Shown: positions 15,941 to 24,357, counted from the first letter of the stretch. The stretch: DNA of 64,000 nucleotides from Alteribacillus bidgolensis (GCF_002886255.1 NZ_KZ614149.1:496001-560000), one strand, 5' to 3'. Numbers and translations are program-made. The notes: generated by a model not told the origin, from the letters alone.

Positions 15941-16960
15941 ATGCCAAAATGGAGAATTGGATATAGAACGTTAAAAACAGCAGTCGGTGCGGCATTAGCT
16001 ATTTTTATTGCACAATTTTTGCAGTTAGAATTTTTTGTGTCAGCCGGAATTATAACTGTTCTTTGTATTTCTATAACAAAGAAAGAATCCGTGCGTGCTT
16101 CTTGGGAACGAATTGTCGCTTGTATTATCGGATTAGGGTATGGAAGTGTGATTTTTGAAGTGTTAGGTTATCATCCTATGTCGATTGCTGTTTTATTTTT
16201 GTTGTTTATCCCAACTGCTGTAGCAGCAGGAGTCAAAAAAGGCGTAGTAACTAGTGTTGTAATCATGCTGCATCTGTATACCTATGGGAATGTTTCTATT
16301 GCTATATGGATAAACGAGATTTTTTTGATTACGATTGGAGTAGGCGTTGCTCTTGTAATGAATATGTATATGCCTAGTGCAGAAAAGATTTTGATTTGTA
16401 AACAAGTAAAGCTTGAGGAATGTTTTGAAAAAATATGGCAAGAATACGCTTCCTTTCTCCGTTACGGCGATAATTCTTGGGATGGAAAGGAAATTGCAGA
16501 AGTTTCCTCTTTTATAGAAGAAGGAAAAAGTTTAGCAATGAAAAATATTGATAACCATTTTTTACGGCACGATGATTATTTTTATCACTATTTTAATATG
16601 AGAGAAAAACAGTTAGATGTTATAGAAAGTATTCTGCCTTTTATCTCGACTTTAGACAGAACGGTTATTCAAGGAGAAAAAATGGCAGGTTTTATGGAAG
16701 AATTAAGTCAAGCTGTTACTCCAGGCAACACAGCTGGATACTTTTTAATTAGACTGAATGAACTAAGAGAAGAAATAAAGCAAATGGAGCTTCCAAAATC
16801 AAGAGCAGAATTTGAAATAAGGTCGTCACTTTTTTATATTCTACATGAAATAGAAGAGTATTTACTAATAAAAAAGATGTTTAAACCAGATCCAAAGCGC
16901 ACTCGTACAGTGTCTGGGAAACGATTGAATAGAGATCATAATAGGAGAGATACTAATTAA
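15941..16960 (+). CDS. YqjA-like aromatic acid exporter family membrane protein
   Basis: The 339-aa protein has an N-terminal membrane domain of about six helices (residues 10-145: RIGYRTLKTAVGAALAIFIA, SAGIITVLCISITKKESVRAS, GVALVMNMYMPSAEK) and a cytoplasmic helical C-terminal half (about 150-330). This is the layout of the DUF939/aromatic acid exporter family that includes B. subtilis YqjA. The substrate is unknown. The ATG at 15941 has AAGGAG 6-7 bp upstream; an earlier in-frame ATG at 15908 is less supported. Confidence 0.8.
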   Translation: MPKWRIGYRTLKTAVGAALAIFIAQFLQLEFFVSAGIITVLCISITKKESVRASWERIVACIIGLGYGSVIFEVLGYHPMSIAVLFLLFIPTAVAAGVKKGVVTSVVIMLHLYTYGNVSIAIWINEIFLITIGVGVALVMNMYMPSAEKILICKQVKLEECFEKIWQEYASFLRYGDNSWDGKEIAEVSSFIEEGKSLAMKNIDNHFLRHDDYFYHYFNMREKQLDVIESILPFISTLDRTVIQGEKMAGFMEELSQAVTPGNTAGYFLIRLNELREEIKQMELPKSRAEFEIRSSLFYILHEIEEYLLIKKMFKPDPKRTRTVSGKRLNRDHNRRDTN

Positions 16961-17000
16961 AACTTCATTCTCAGTAATGGACGCGGGGGCGTTGAGGAAA

Positions 17001-17555
17001 ATGAAATTATGTAATATCGCTATAATTTCTTTAATGATACAATCAGTTTTATGGCCGCTGAATGCAGTACCTAATGCAGGTGATCCCTATATTATAATAA
17101 ATAAACGGACAAATCAGCTCGCTTTTATAGAAGGCGGAGAAATCGAAGAAACATATCATGTCGCAACCGGAAAAACGGAATTATTAACACCTGAAGGAGA
17201 ATTTACAGTCATTGTAAAAGCTATCCGGCCATATTACCGAAAGTTAGATATTAAAGGCGGCGATCCAAAAAACCCTTTAGGAAGCAGATGGATTGGATTT
17301 GATGCTGAAAACACAAATGGAAGGGTTTACGGAATTCATGGCACGAACCGTCCTGAATCTATCGGCCGTCATATATCGAATGGATGTATCCGTATGAAAA
17401 ATGAAGAAGTTAATCAATTATTTGAAAAAACTATTCCGGGAACAAAAGTATGGATCGAAAGCAGTCCAAAATCCATTTCCCAGATCGTTAATGAAAGAGG
17501 GCTTCGTTACGGAGATAAACCGTATTATTTAGAAGAAGATTTAAAATCGTTATAA
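17001..17555 (+). CDS. Secreted L,D-transpeptidase (YkuD/ErfK domain)
   Basis: The 184-aa protein has a signal peptide (about 1-25, cleavage near LNAVPNA) and a YkuD domain. The catalytic region reads GIHGTNRPESIGRHISNGCI, with H113 and the nucleophile C129 followed by R131. Such enzymes cross-link or modify peptidoglycan outside the membrane. The ATG at 17001 sits behind GAGGAAA; a start at 16977 would put charged residues ahead of the signal sequence and has no ribosome binding site. It follows yqjA-like by 40 bp. Confidence 0.88.
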   Translation: MKLCNIAIISLMIQSVLWPLNAVPNAGDPYIIINKRTNQLAFIEGGEIEETYHVATGKTELLTPEGEFTVIVKAIRPYYRKLDIKGGDPKNPLGSRWIGFDAENTNGRVYGIHGTNRPESIGRHISNGCIRMKNEEVNQLFEKTIPGTKVWIESSPKSISQIVNERGLRYGDKPYYLEEDLKSL

Positions 17556-17563
17556 TTAAACAA

Positions 17564-17597
17564 GTAAGCCCCTCCTTAATGGCTGGGGGCTTTTTAT
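17564..17597 (+). terminator. Terminator after the L,D-transpeptidase gene
   Basis: AAGCCCCTCC and GGCTGGGGGCTT form an imperfect GC-rich stem followed by a T-run. Confidence 0.75.
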
Positions 17598-17614
17598 ATT
17601 CATTCTGTTGTATT

Positions 17615-17707
17615 TTAAAAGAAAGTGGCTGCACCTGTAAGGACACTTCCGACCACTAATGTTATGATCATTATATAGATAATCGTTTTTTGAAATTTTT
17701 TAGGCAT
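17615..17707 (-). CDS. prli42: Prli42-type stressosome-associated miniprotein, 30 aa
   Basis: The minus strand encodes 30 residues: a basic start MPKKFQKT and a single membrane helix IIYIMIITLVVGSVLTGAAT ending in FF. This fits the Prli42 family, which anchors the stressosome to the membrane in Listeria and is conserved in Firmicutes as a miniprotein of about 31 aa. The ATG is preceded by GGAGGGAAGAAAC, a strong ribosome binding site. It is convergent with the L,D-transpeptidase gene. Assignment rests on size, the KKxQK start and the helix pattern. Confidence 0.75.
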   Translation of the reverse strand: MPKKFQKTIIYIMIITLVVGSVLTGAATFF

Positions 17708-17862
17708 GTTTCTTCCCTCCATACATATTGTTAGTTTATATTTTACGGGGCAAAGGGACAAGACTCAACCTTTTATTGCTTTTGAAAACAGGAAAAAAAC
17801 TGCTGCACCTAGAAGTTATACATGCTGAAAACGACTATTATATACATAAAGTAGGGATGATA

Positions 17863-18273
17863 ATGCAAAAACCCCCAAAAAAAATCGATCATATTGGGAT
17901 AGCAGTAAGGTCAATAGAAGAGCACTTACCTTTTTATGAAAATGTACTCGGATTAGAACTATTGAAAATGGAAGAAGTAAAAGCCCAAAAAGTTAAAGTT
18001 GCGTTTATAGCTATTGGCGATTCGAAATTAGAACTGCTAGAGCCATTAGACTCTTCCAGTCCAGTAGCAAAATTTATTGAAAAAAACGGCGAAGGTATAC
18101 ATCATGTAGCTCTTGGTGTAGCAAACATTGAAGAACGGCTCCGCGAAATAAGAAACGAAGGTATCCAAACATTAAATGATAAACCAGTAAAAGGAGCTGG
18201 CGGAGCTGACGTTGCTTTTTTACATCCAGCTTCAACAGGACGAGTACTGTTTGAGTTTTGCGAAAAGAAATAA
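17863..18273 (+). CDS. mce: Methylmalonyl-CoA epimerase (glyoxalase/VOC fold), YqjC-like
   Basis: The 136-aa single-domain VOC protein has metal-binding HIGIAV near the N-terminus, GDSKLELLEP, GIHHVALGV and the C-terminal VLFEFCEK, as expected for methylmalonyl-CoA epimerase. It interconverts the R and S forms. The ATG at 17863 follows AGGGATGA. In B. subtilis yqjC is followed by a decarboxylase-like yqjD and then yqjE; here yqjD is missing. No mutase gene is in the window. Confidence 0.85.
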   Translation: MQKPPKKIDHIGIAVRSIEEHLPFYENVLGLELLKMEEVKAQKVKVAFIAIGDSKLELLEPLDSSSPVAKFIEKNGEGIHHVALGVANIEERLREIRNEGIQTLNDKPVKGAGGADVAFLHPASTGRVLFEFCEKK

Positions 18274-18335
18274 AGCTTGTTTTATTCTTCAAAAACAAAA
18301 ATTGATAGGAAATGAACATAGCAGGAGGAACGCAT

Positions 18336-19457
18336 ATGATTAATGAAGAACGCCTTGTTAATGAATTTATGGAGCTAGTACAAATTGATTCCGAAACAAA
18401 AAATGAAAAGCAAATCTCTAAAGTATTAACACAAAAATTTGAAGATCTAGGGATTAAAGTGGAAGAAGATAATGCGGGTGAGACAACGGAGCATGCTGCC
18501 GGGAATTTAATATGTACATGGGAAGGAAATACCGAGGCTGATTGTATTTATTTTACTTCCCATATGGATACGGTTGTGCCCGGACAAGGAATTAAACCGT
18601 TTATAAAAGACGGTTATATTCAAACAGATGGCAGCACTATTTTAGGCGCAGACGATAAAGCAGGAATTGCCGCAATGCTAGAATGCATCAGGACAGTTCA
18701 AGAGAATAATTTGGCTCATGGAACGATTCAATTTGTAATTACTGTCGGGGAAGAGTCCGGGCTGGTAGGAGCAAAAGCTCTTGATGAAACCTTATTAAAA
18801 GCGGAATACGGATATGCTTTAGATAGTGACGGGAAGGTTGGCAATATTATTGTGGCCGCGCCAACTCAATCTAAAATAATTGTAAAGGTTAAAGGGAAAA
18901 CAGCACATGCCGGAGTTGCACCAGAAAAAGGGATATCAGCAATAACAGTAGCGGCGAAAGCTATTTCGAAAATGCCGCTCGGTCGTATCGATGAAGATAC
19001 AACAGCAAATATAGGCCGATTTGAAGGAGGGTCACAAACGAATATCGTTTGCGACGAAGTATATGTGCTTGCTGAAGCAAGGTCTCTAGTTAAAGAAAAA
19101 ATGGACAAACAAGTTGAGAAAATGAGAACAGCTTTTGAACAAACAGCAAATGATATGGGAGCAGAAGCAGAAGTTGAGGTTACCGTCATGTATCCAGGTT
19201 ATAAATTAAGTGAAAAAGATCATGTCGTTTCTACAGCTGTGAAAGCGGGACAAACAATTGGGCGAACTCCTAAACTGTTGAAAAGCGGCGGAGGTAGTGA
19301 TGCTAATATTATTAGCGGTTACGGAATCCCAACGGTTAATTTAGCTGTAGGATATGAAGAGATCCATACTACAAATGAAAAAATCTCTGTCGAAGAACTA
19401 GTAAAATTAACAGAAATGGTGACAGCAATTATTGAAGAAAGCACATCTAAAAGATAA
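18336..19457 (+). CDS. yqjE: M20/PepT-like zinc peptidase YqjE
   Basis: The 373-aa M20-family metallopeptidase has catalytic and zinc sites in YFTSHMDTVVPG (His, Asp), ILGADDKAGIAAML (bridging Asp) and TVGEESGLVGAKAL (general base Glu-Glu), with a lid domain in the middle (about 185-300) and the SGGGSDANII motif near the end. It resembles tripeptidase T, and the position after mce matches yqjE. The ATG at 18336 follows a perfect AGGAGG; an in-frame ATG at 18312 has none. Confidence 0.9.
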   Translation: MINEERLVNEFMELVQIDSETKNEKQISKVLTQKFEDLGIKVEEDNAGETTEHAAGNLICTWEGNTEADCIYFTSHMDTVVPGQGIKPFIKDGYIQTDGSTILGADDKAGIAAMLECIRTVQENNLAHGTIQFVITVGEESGLVGAKALDETLLKAEYGYALDSDGKVGNIIVAAPTQSKIIVKVKGKTAHAGVAPEKGISAITVAAKAISKMPLGRIDEDTTANIGRFEGGSQTNIVCDEVYVLAEARSLVKEKMDKQVEKMRTAFEQTANDMGAEAEVEVTVMYPGYKLSEKDHVVSTAVKAGQTIGRTPKLLKSGGGSDANIISGYGIPTVNLAVGYEEIHTTNEKISVEELVKLTEMVTAIIEESTSKR

Positions 19458-19513
19458 CATTCCAAAAGATCTAGGAAGTACTAAGTTAAACATATTAAGG
19501 GTGAAGAGAAACC

Positions 19514-20002
19514 ATGGAAGATCAACATCTAAATTATCATTCCTATTTAAATTTATTGCGTGGCGCACTGAAGGTAGTCGAAGAAGATTGGCAGTCGGCT
19601 GCAAACGACTTAGGAATTACTCAGGCAGAACAGCATATCCTTTGGATTTTATTTATGGAAAAGAAAGCTACTATGTCCAAAATAGCGGAACTTGGGCTTT
19701 GGGACTTATCCACTGTGATGCAGATTATAAAAAGATTAAAAAGTAAACAATTAGTGAAAACAGAAAAAAATGAAAATGATTTACGTGTTTCTTATGTTAC
19801 TCTAACGGAAAAAGGGGCAGAGATACGAAAAGCTTCAAGTGAAAAAGATCATCGGTTTTTACAATTTATAGAACATTACGGCAGGTCTAACCAAGAATTT
19901 TTAGAGGATTTTCATTCGTTTTTACAAACCGCTAACAGCCGCTTCCATGGTGAAAATTTTGTGCGCTGGGTCGAAAAAACGAGTGATTTTAGCAAACAAT
20001 AA
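19514..20002 (+). CDS. MarR-family regulator of the Hpr/ScoC type
   Basis: The 162-aa winged-helix protein has a dimerisation helix including KVVEEDWQSAANDLGIT, QAEQHILWILF, then the HTH (TMSKIAELGLWDLSTVMQIIKRL) and the wing NDLRVSYVTLTEKG. EEDWQ and the HILWI run are typical of the Hpr/ScoC subgroup, which represses protease and sporulation genes in B. subtilis, but this protein is about 40 residues shorter, so it is a paralogue or shortened relative. No operator is assigned. GGGTGAAGAG precedes the ATG. Confidence 0.8.
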   Translation: MEDQHLNYHSYLNLLRGALKVVEEDWQSAANDLGITQAEQHILWILFMEKKATMSKIAELGLWDLSTVMQIIKRLKSKQLVKTEKNENDLRVSYVTLTEKGAEIRKASSEKDHRFLQFIEHYGRSNQEFLEDFHSFLQTANSRFHGENFVRWVEKTSDFSKQ

Positions 20003-20007
20003 AATAA

Positions 20008-20042
20008 GGAGACCCTTTTTCCCCTTATGGGGGATTTTTTTA
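20008..20042 (+). terminator. Terminator after the MarR-family gene
   Basis: TTCCCC TTAT GGGGGA hairpin followed by TTTTTTT. Confidence 0.75.
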
Positions 20043-20044
20043 GC

Positions 20045-20090
20045 TGCGGCATTCGCTGTACTCGGAAAAAAGCCGAGTTTTTCTAGAGGA
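20045..20090 (+). repeat. Fragment of the bipartite repeat (3' half)
   Basis: GCGGCATTCGCTGTACTCGG followed by AAAAAAGCCGAGTTTTTCTAG matches the GC-rich insert and tail of long repeat copies. CTCGG/CCGAG plus Ts gives a second terminator-like hairpin directly ahead of dinB. Confidence 0.5.
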
Positions 20091-20101
20091 AGGAGGATTC
20101 G

Positions 20102-21289
20102 ATGGGAAGGCAATGGAAAGGAAAAGTAATTTTTCATGTAGATATTAATAGTTTTTATGCATCAGTAGAGAGAATACATGATCCTTCTTTAGCTGGAAAA
20201 CCAGTAGCTATAGCAGGCAATCCAAAAGAAAGAAAAGGAATCGTAGTTACAGCTAGTTATGAGGCAAGAGCGTATGGCGTGAAGACTACGATGCCTGTTT
20301 GGGAAGCGAAAAGAAAATGTCCCGGTTTAATTATTCGACCTCCCGATTTTGATAAGTACAGAGCAGCTTCTGCCGAGATGTTTCATTTATTAGAGGAATA
20401 CACCGAGTTAGTGGAACCTGTTTCCATCGATGAGGGTTATTTGGATATGACAATTCCTTTTAAAGAAGGAAAAACAGTTCAGACTGCATATGAATTGCAA
20501 AACAGAATGAACAGAGAATTAGGATTGCCATGCAGTATAGGAATAGCTCCAAATAAATTTTTAGCAAAAATGGCCAGCGACATGAAAAAGCCGTTAGGAG
20601 TGACGGTTCTTCGAAAAAGGGAAGTACCCCAAAAGTTATGGCCTCTTCCCGTTGAAGAGATGCATGGTATCGGGCATAAGACAGCCGTAAAATTAAAAGA
20701 TTGGAATATATTGACTATTGGAGATTTAGCTGTTTTTTCAGCTTCTTCTCTGCAAGGGCGCTTTGGAGTGAAAGGCAAAAAACTAAGTGAACGAGCCAAT
20801 GGAATAGACCATCGTTCAGTGGACCCAGAAGCTGCAAAGGAAGTTAAAAGTGTGGGGAATTCAATAACGTTGTCTTCCGACGTACAAGATAAAGAAGAGC
20901 TGATGAACGTTATTCAGACTCTTTCTGAAAAAGTGGAAATAAGATTAAAACGAAAAGAAGTGTCTTCTGCTAACATACAATTGATGATTAGATATAGTGA
21001 TCGACAGACGATAACAAGAAGCAGAAAACTTCCCAATCCGCTTTTTACGGGTGCAGAGATAAAACGACAGGCAGCCGAATTGCTCAATAAGCATTGGAAT
21101 GGTAAACCGGTCCGGTTAATAGGTGTGACCGCCTTGAACGTCATTCCTCTTTCAGAAGCTTATAAACAACTAGACTTATTTTCATACAAAAAAGATATGA
21201 AAGAAGCCGAATTATCTCATTCAATTGCTGAACTGACCAATAAGTATGGAGACAATATTATTTCGAAAGGAAGTTCTCTTAAAAAGTAG
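20102..21289 (+). CDS. dinB: DNA polymerase IV (Y-family translesion polymerase)
   Basis: The 395-aa protein opens with the catalytic VIFHVDINSFYASVER (metal Asp and steric-gate Phe-Tyr), the palm motif VSIDEGYLD with the second Asp-Glu pair, the HhH thumb PVEEMHGIGHKTAVKL and a little-finger domain to the end. The clamp-binding motif QLDLF (in YKQLDLFSY) is visible near the C-terminus. It matches B. subtilis YqjH in position and length. GAAGGAGGATTCG precedes the ATG. Confidence 0.94.
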   Translation: MGRQWKGKVIFHVDINSFYASVERIHDPSLAGKPVAIAGNPKERKGIVVTASYEARAYGVKTTMPVWEAKRKCPGLIIRPPDFDKYRAASAEMFHLLEEYTELVEPVSIDEGYLDMTIPFKEGKTVQTAYELQNRMNRELGLPCSIGIAPNKFLAKMASDMKKPLGVTVLRKREVPQKLWPLPVEEMHGIGHKTAVKLKDWNILTIGDLAVFSASSLQGRFGVKGKKLSERANGIDHRSVDPEAAKEVKSVGNSITLSSDVQDKEELMNVIQTLSEKVEIRLKRKEVSSANIQLMIRYSDRQTITRSRKLPNPLFTGAEIKRQAAELLNKHWNGKPVRLIGVTALNVIPLSEAYKQLDLFSYKKDMKEAELSHSIAELTNKYGDNIISKGSSLKK

Positions 21290-21319
21290 GCTGTGTGTAA
21301 AGGCACAAGCCTTTTTTTA
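21287..21319 (+). terminator. Terminator of dinB
   Basis: AGGCTGTG and CACAAGCCT form a stem followed by TTTTTTT, overlapping the dinB stop. Confidence 0.75.
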
Positions 21320-21415
21320 TATTTTAGGAATGTTTAACTTTGTTAAAGGATCAAAGTATAAGAAAAACTACGACTTCCGCTTATAAGGAATGGACGGCAA
21401 GCCGAGTTTTTCTAA
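21319..21415 (+). repeat. Bipartite palindromic repeat, copy 4
   Basis: Near-complete copy: ATATTTTAGGAATGTTTAAC, TTTGTTAAAGGATCAAAGTAT, then AGAAAAACTACGACTTCCGC through GGCAAGCCGAGTTTTTCTAA. It directly abuts the dinB terminator. Confidence 0.88.
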
Positions 21416-21471
21416 TGCTTTGAAAATGAAAGGAGTAAAAAACAGGGAATAGATCTAGTCCGTAAGTCTTA

Positions 21472-21498
21472 TAAATATCAACAGAATGAAGCCGATAA
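21472..21498 (+). promoter_or_regulatory. Sigma-D (flagellar) promoter
   Basis: TAAA (21472-21475), a 15-bp spacer and GCCGATAA (21491-21498) match the B. subtilis sigma-D consensus TAAA-N15-GCCGATAT at all but the last base. It lies 33 bp before the start of the FliK-like gene. Confidence 0.85.
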
Positions 21499-21530
21499 TA
21501 AAGGCAGAGTGATTAATCGGGGTGAACAGT

Positions 21531-23774
21531 GTGAAATTGTCAGCAAATATATCTTCTAAACAAAACCAGTCCTCTTCTTTACCATTACGAGAAGGTGCTG
21601 TATATCGTGCAAATATATTAGAACGGCGGGGAAACAATGAAGCGACAATACGTCTTAATAACTGGAAAATACATGCAATATTTCAAGGTGGTATGCCTAA
21701 GCAAAACAACATTGCTTTTCAAGTAACGAACAGAAAAGAGGGCGAACTTCAGGTTCGTGCTCTTACCAACAGCCAAAATAATATAGACGGACAAAATCGA
21801 GCAGTTTCTACTTCTTCTATTTTAAAAAACTTAGGAGTTCATCAGCCTTCCAATGCCGTAAAAAGCGGAGCTTCAATTTTGTTAGATTTAGGCACAGCAC
21901 TTACCAAAACATCCACTCGTTCTCTGCAAAACTTCATGGAAAAATCATCAGGTACGACAGAGCAGAAATTACAAACGGTGCAAGCAGCAGCTAATAAAAG
22001 GATTGATATAACAGAAAATAACTTAAGAGATATACATGAAGGTTTACATAGTAAAAGTGCTGTTAATTTTATGAAAAGTCTCTCTGTATCTAACTACAAC
22101 TCTCAAGAATCACAAACACAAATGTCAGCCGATAAAGTAAATGAGGCAGTAAAACAAGGAATAAGAGCGGCAGAAGCGAGTGATAAAGAAGGACTAAAGG
22201 AGACAGTGCAAAATATACGAACGCAGCTTCAAAAAGGAGAAGAACCTTCTAAGGCTTTAAAAGAAATCAAAGAAAAGATAATCAATCATTCCGCTCTAAC
22301 AGAAAGACAGAGATCAGATGCAGAAAAAGGAGTAAAAGAAGTAGAAAATTTTATTTCGAAAGGGAAAACACGTCAAGCAAAAGAAGTACTGTCCGATACG
22401 TTGAAAACAGAAGGGGCATTGCCTAGAGAGAAGTCTGGGGCAGTGAGTTCGTCTTTAATAGAAAATATTCAAGATATACGTTATGCACTGCATAATGGAG
22501 GTTCTGCTAAAGAAACCATTAAACAAATACAACGTGAAGTATTAAACCATCCGGAACTTACAAAAGAACAAGCTTCTCAGTTAAAACAAGCTATAAAAGA
22601 AGCAGAACAACTAAGCAATGCTGGACGGGAAAAGCTCGATAATGCTTTGCGCACGTTAGAAAAAAGTGCAGGAACTAAAATGGCCCCCGCACCAATGGAA
22701 AGACTAGAAGAACCATTGCATCAGCTGCGCAAGGAATTACAAGCTGGAGCACCTGCCGATAAAGTGCTTCAAAAAATAAAACAGCTTTTACAACAAGGTG
22801 ATAAAAGGGAAATAGCACAAACATTAGATCGAGTGCTTTCCCAAATGGCAAGTTCATCAGCCGGAAACAAGGGAGCAATGCACCTTGACATCCAACAAGC
22901 TTTAGAAAAAGCAGGGTTTTATAGAACTTATGTTCGTGAAATGGGGAAACTCATCAATCAATCAGAACAGCTGCATGAAGCCGGAAGGAAGCACATGATA
23001 AATATACTGGACAAAATAGAATTAACGGGAAAAGAAAGGGCAAATGTTCAAGAAATGCTGCCATCCCTGAAAAACAAGGTAAATCAGGAACCTGATTTGA
23101 ACAAGTTATTAAATCAGGTGAGAGGTGAATTGGTTCCGTCACTGCCAAATCGTTTGCAGCCATCGGCAGCTGAACAGACAGCCAAAGCTCAAGTACTTTT
23201 AGATCAGAGAAAAGAATTAGCATCGAGACAGCATACTCATCGCTTACTTGAAGATTTAACAAAGGCTATGCAAGTAAATGATAATCAAAGTAAACTTTCT
23301 TCCTATGTAGTTAACGAAGCAATCCAGACATCGGTGCCGTTCGAATCTAAACAGCTGCTTGAAACGAGAATTACAGAGAAACTTATAAAAGTGGCGGATG
23401 ATTTTAAACAAATAAAGCAAGATACACTAAAACAATTAGAACAAGCATCAAAATTAATACGGCAGGACAAACAATCAGCACCTCAAGCTAAGAAAATTCT
23501 AGAAGCAGCAATAAAAAAATTAGATCGGGCCATTTTAAGAAGCGATGTCATGCTTTTTACGGATATGAAAACAGAACGACAATTACTTCAAGCAAGTGGA
23601 CAGCTTGCCGAAGCTAAACAATTGCTTGGAAAAGGAAAGATTGCAGAAGCTCATTGTTTCACTTTTTGTTCGGTCGGTTTGAATTGTAATTTACTCATTC
23701 TTGTACCTCGTTTACAACCTATTAATTGGCTGAACAAAATAATATTCATATGCAAGAAGACCCTGGACTACTAG
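21531..23774 (+). CDS. FliK/YlqG-like flagellum-associated helical protein, 3' end disrupted
   Basis: A protein of about 747 aa, beginning at a GTG 6 bp after GGGGTGA (a GTG at 21522 is less well placed). A small beta domain (about 20-80: LREGAVYRANILERR, ATIRLNNWKIHAIFQG) resembles the N-terminal domain of FliK/YlqG-type proteins. The rest is helical and charged, with at least three related repeats of about 85 residues (near 230-298, 316-384 and 398-445) sharing IRxxLxxG...LxxIxxxIxNxxxLTxxQ. After about codon 707 the reading frame becomes hydrophobic and Cys-rich, unlike the rest. The sigma-D promoter and fliS-flagellin neighbours point to motility. The exact role is unknown. Confidence 0.65.
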   Translation: MKLSANISSKQNQSSSLPLREGAVYRANILERRGNNEATIRLNNWKIHAIFQGGMPKQNNIAFQVTNRKEGELQVRALTNSQNNIDGQNRAVSTSSILKNLGVHQPSNAVKSGASILLDLGTALTKTSTRSLQNFMEKSSGTTEQKLQTVQAAANKRIDITENNLRDIHEGLHSKSAVNFMKSLSVSNYNSQESQTQMSADKVNEAVKQGIRAAEASDKEGLKETVQNIRTQLQKGEEPSKALKEIKEKIINHSALTERQRSDAEKGVKEVENFISKGKTRQAKEVLSDTLKTEGALPREKSGAVSSSLIENIQDIRYALHNGGSAKETIKQIQREVLNHPELTKEQASQLKQAIKEAEQLSNAGREKLDNALRTLEKSAGTKMAPAPMERLEEPLHQLRKELQAGAPADKVLQKIKQLLQQGDKREIAQTLDRVLSQMASSSAGNKGAMHLDIQQALEKAGFYRTYVREMGKLINQSEQLHEAGRKHMINILDKIELTGKERANVQEMLPSLKNKVNQEPDLNKLLNQVRGELVPSLPNRLQPSAAEQTAKAQVLLDQRKELASRQHTHRLLEDLTKAMQVNDNQSKLSSYVVNEAIQTSVPFESKQLLETRITEKLIKVADDFKQIKQDTLKQLEQASKLIRQDKQSAPQAKKILEAAIKKLDRAILRSDVMLFTDMKTERQLLQASGQLAEAKQLLGKGKIAEAHCFTFCSVGLNCNLLILVPRLQPINWLNKIIFICKKTLDY

Positions 23775-23879
23775 AAAATTTATTAGATATGGACCTAGGT
23801 GATAATGTCCCTCCGCAGCTTTATTCTGTTATAGCAGAAATTTTGCTGCTTATAGAAGAAATGGAAAAGAAATATTAAT
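23655..23879 (+). pseudogene. Frame-disrupted 3' end of the FliK-like gene
   Basis: Codons after about 23655 encode an implausible Cys-rich tail ending at 23774. In the +2 frame, 23744-23879 encodes HMQEDPGLLENLLDMDL, continuing to AEILLLIEEMEKKY and a stop, which has the Leu/Glu-rich helical character of the main protein. Between these, all frames contain stops. The simplest reading is that an indel or small deletion separated the original C-terminus from the gene. A sequencing error cannot be excluded. Confidence 0.45.
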
Positions 23880-23902
23880 GCTGCGGGTTATAAAACCGAT
23901 AG
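23876..23902 (+). promoter_or_regulatory. Probable sigma-D promoter for fliS and flagellin
   Basis: TAAT (23876-23879), exactly 15 bp, then ACCGATAG (23895-23902), compared with TAAA-N15-GCCGATAT. It is 32 bp before fliS. Confidence 0.55.
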
Positions 23903-23934
23903 TAGTAGTAGACAACCCGAAAGGGGCATGAGTA

Positions 23935-24357
23935 ATGACTTTTTTATCAGATGAAATCCTGCAACAAAAAACCTCTCAAGAACTGACAATGATGTTATAT
24001 GAAGCATGTGAATATAATGTAGAAGAAGCAATTTCCTCTATTGAAAAAAAAGATTATATGCTCGCAAATAAGAAATTTCAGCGAGCGGTAGATATTCTTG
24101 AACGCCTAGGTGTTGGTTTAAATTATGAAGCCGGCATCATAGCAGATGAATTAGATGCTTTGTACAACTATATGAGTGAGCTCTTAATAATAGCGAATAT
24201 CGAAAAAAATAAAGAAAAAGCCAAAGAAACAGCCAATATATTACACCACATTTCTGCTGCCTGGAATGAGGCGATTTTTACCCAAACAGATAAACAATCA
24301 AAGACTGTGCGGGCAAGAACAAATGCTTATGAAAAGAATGCATTGTATGCTGATTAG
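23935..24357 (+). CDS. fliS: Flagellin export chaperone FliS
   Basis: The 140-aa four-helix protein has TSQELTMMLYEACEYNVEEAISSIEKKDY and NKKFQRAVDILERLGVGLN typical of FliS, which caps the flagellin C-terminus before export. It lies 19 bp upstream of the flagellin gene in the same transcript. The ATG at 23935 follows AAAGGGG. Its C-terminal extension (about 115-140) is longer than in many FliS proteins. Confidence 0.88.
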   Translation: MTFLSDEILQQKTSQELTMMLYEACEYNVEEAISSIEKKDYMLANKKFQRAVDILERLGVGLNYEAGIIADELDALYNYMSELLIIANIEKNKEKAKETANILHHISAAWNEAIFTQTDKQSKTVRARTNAYEKNALYAD

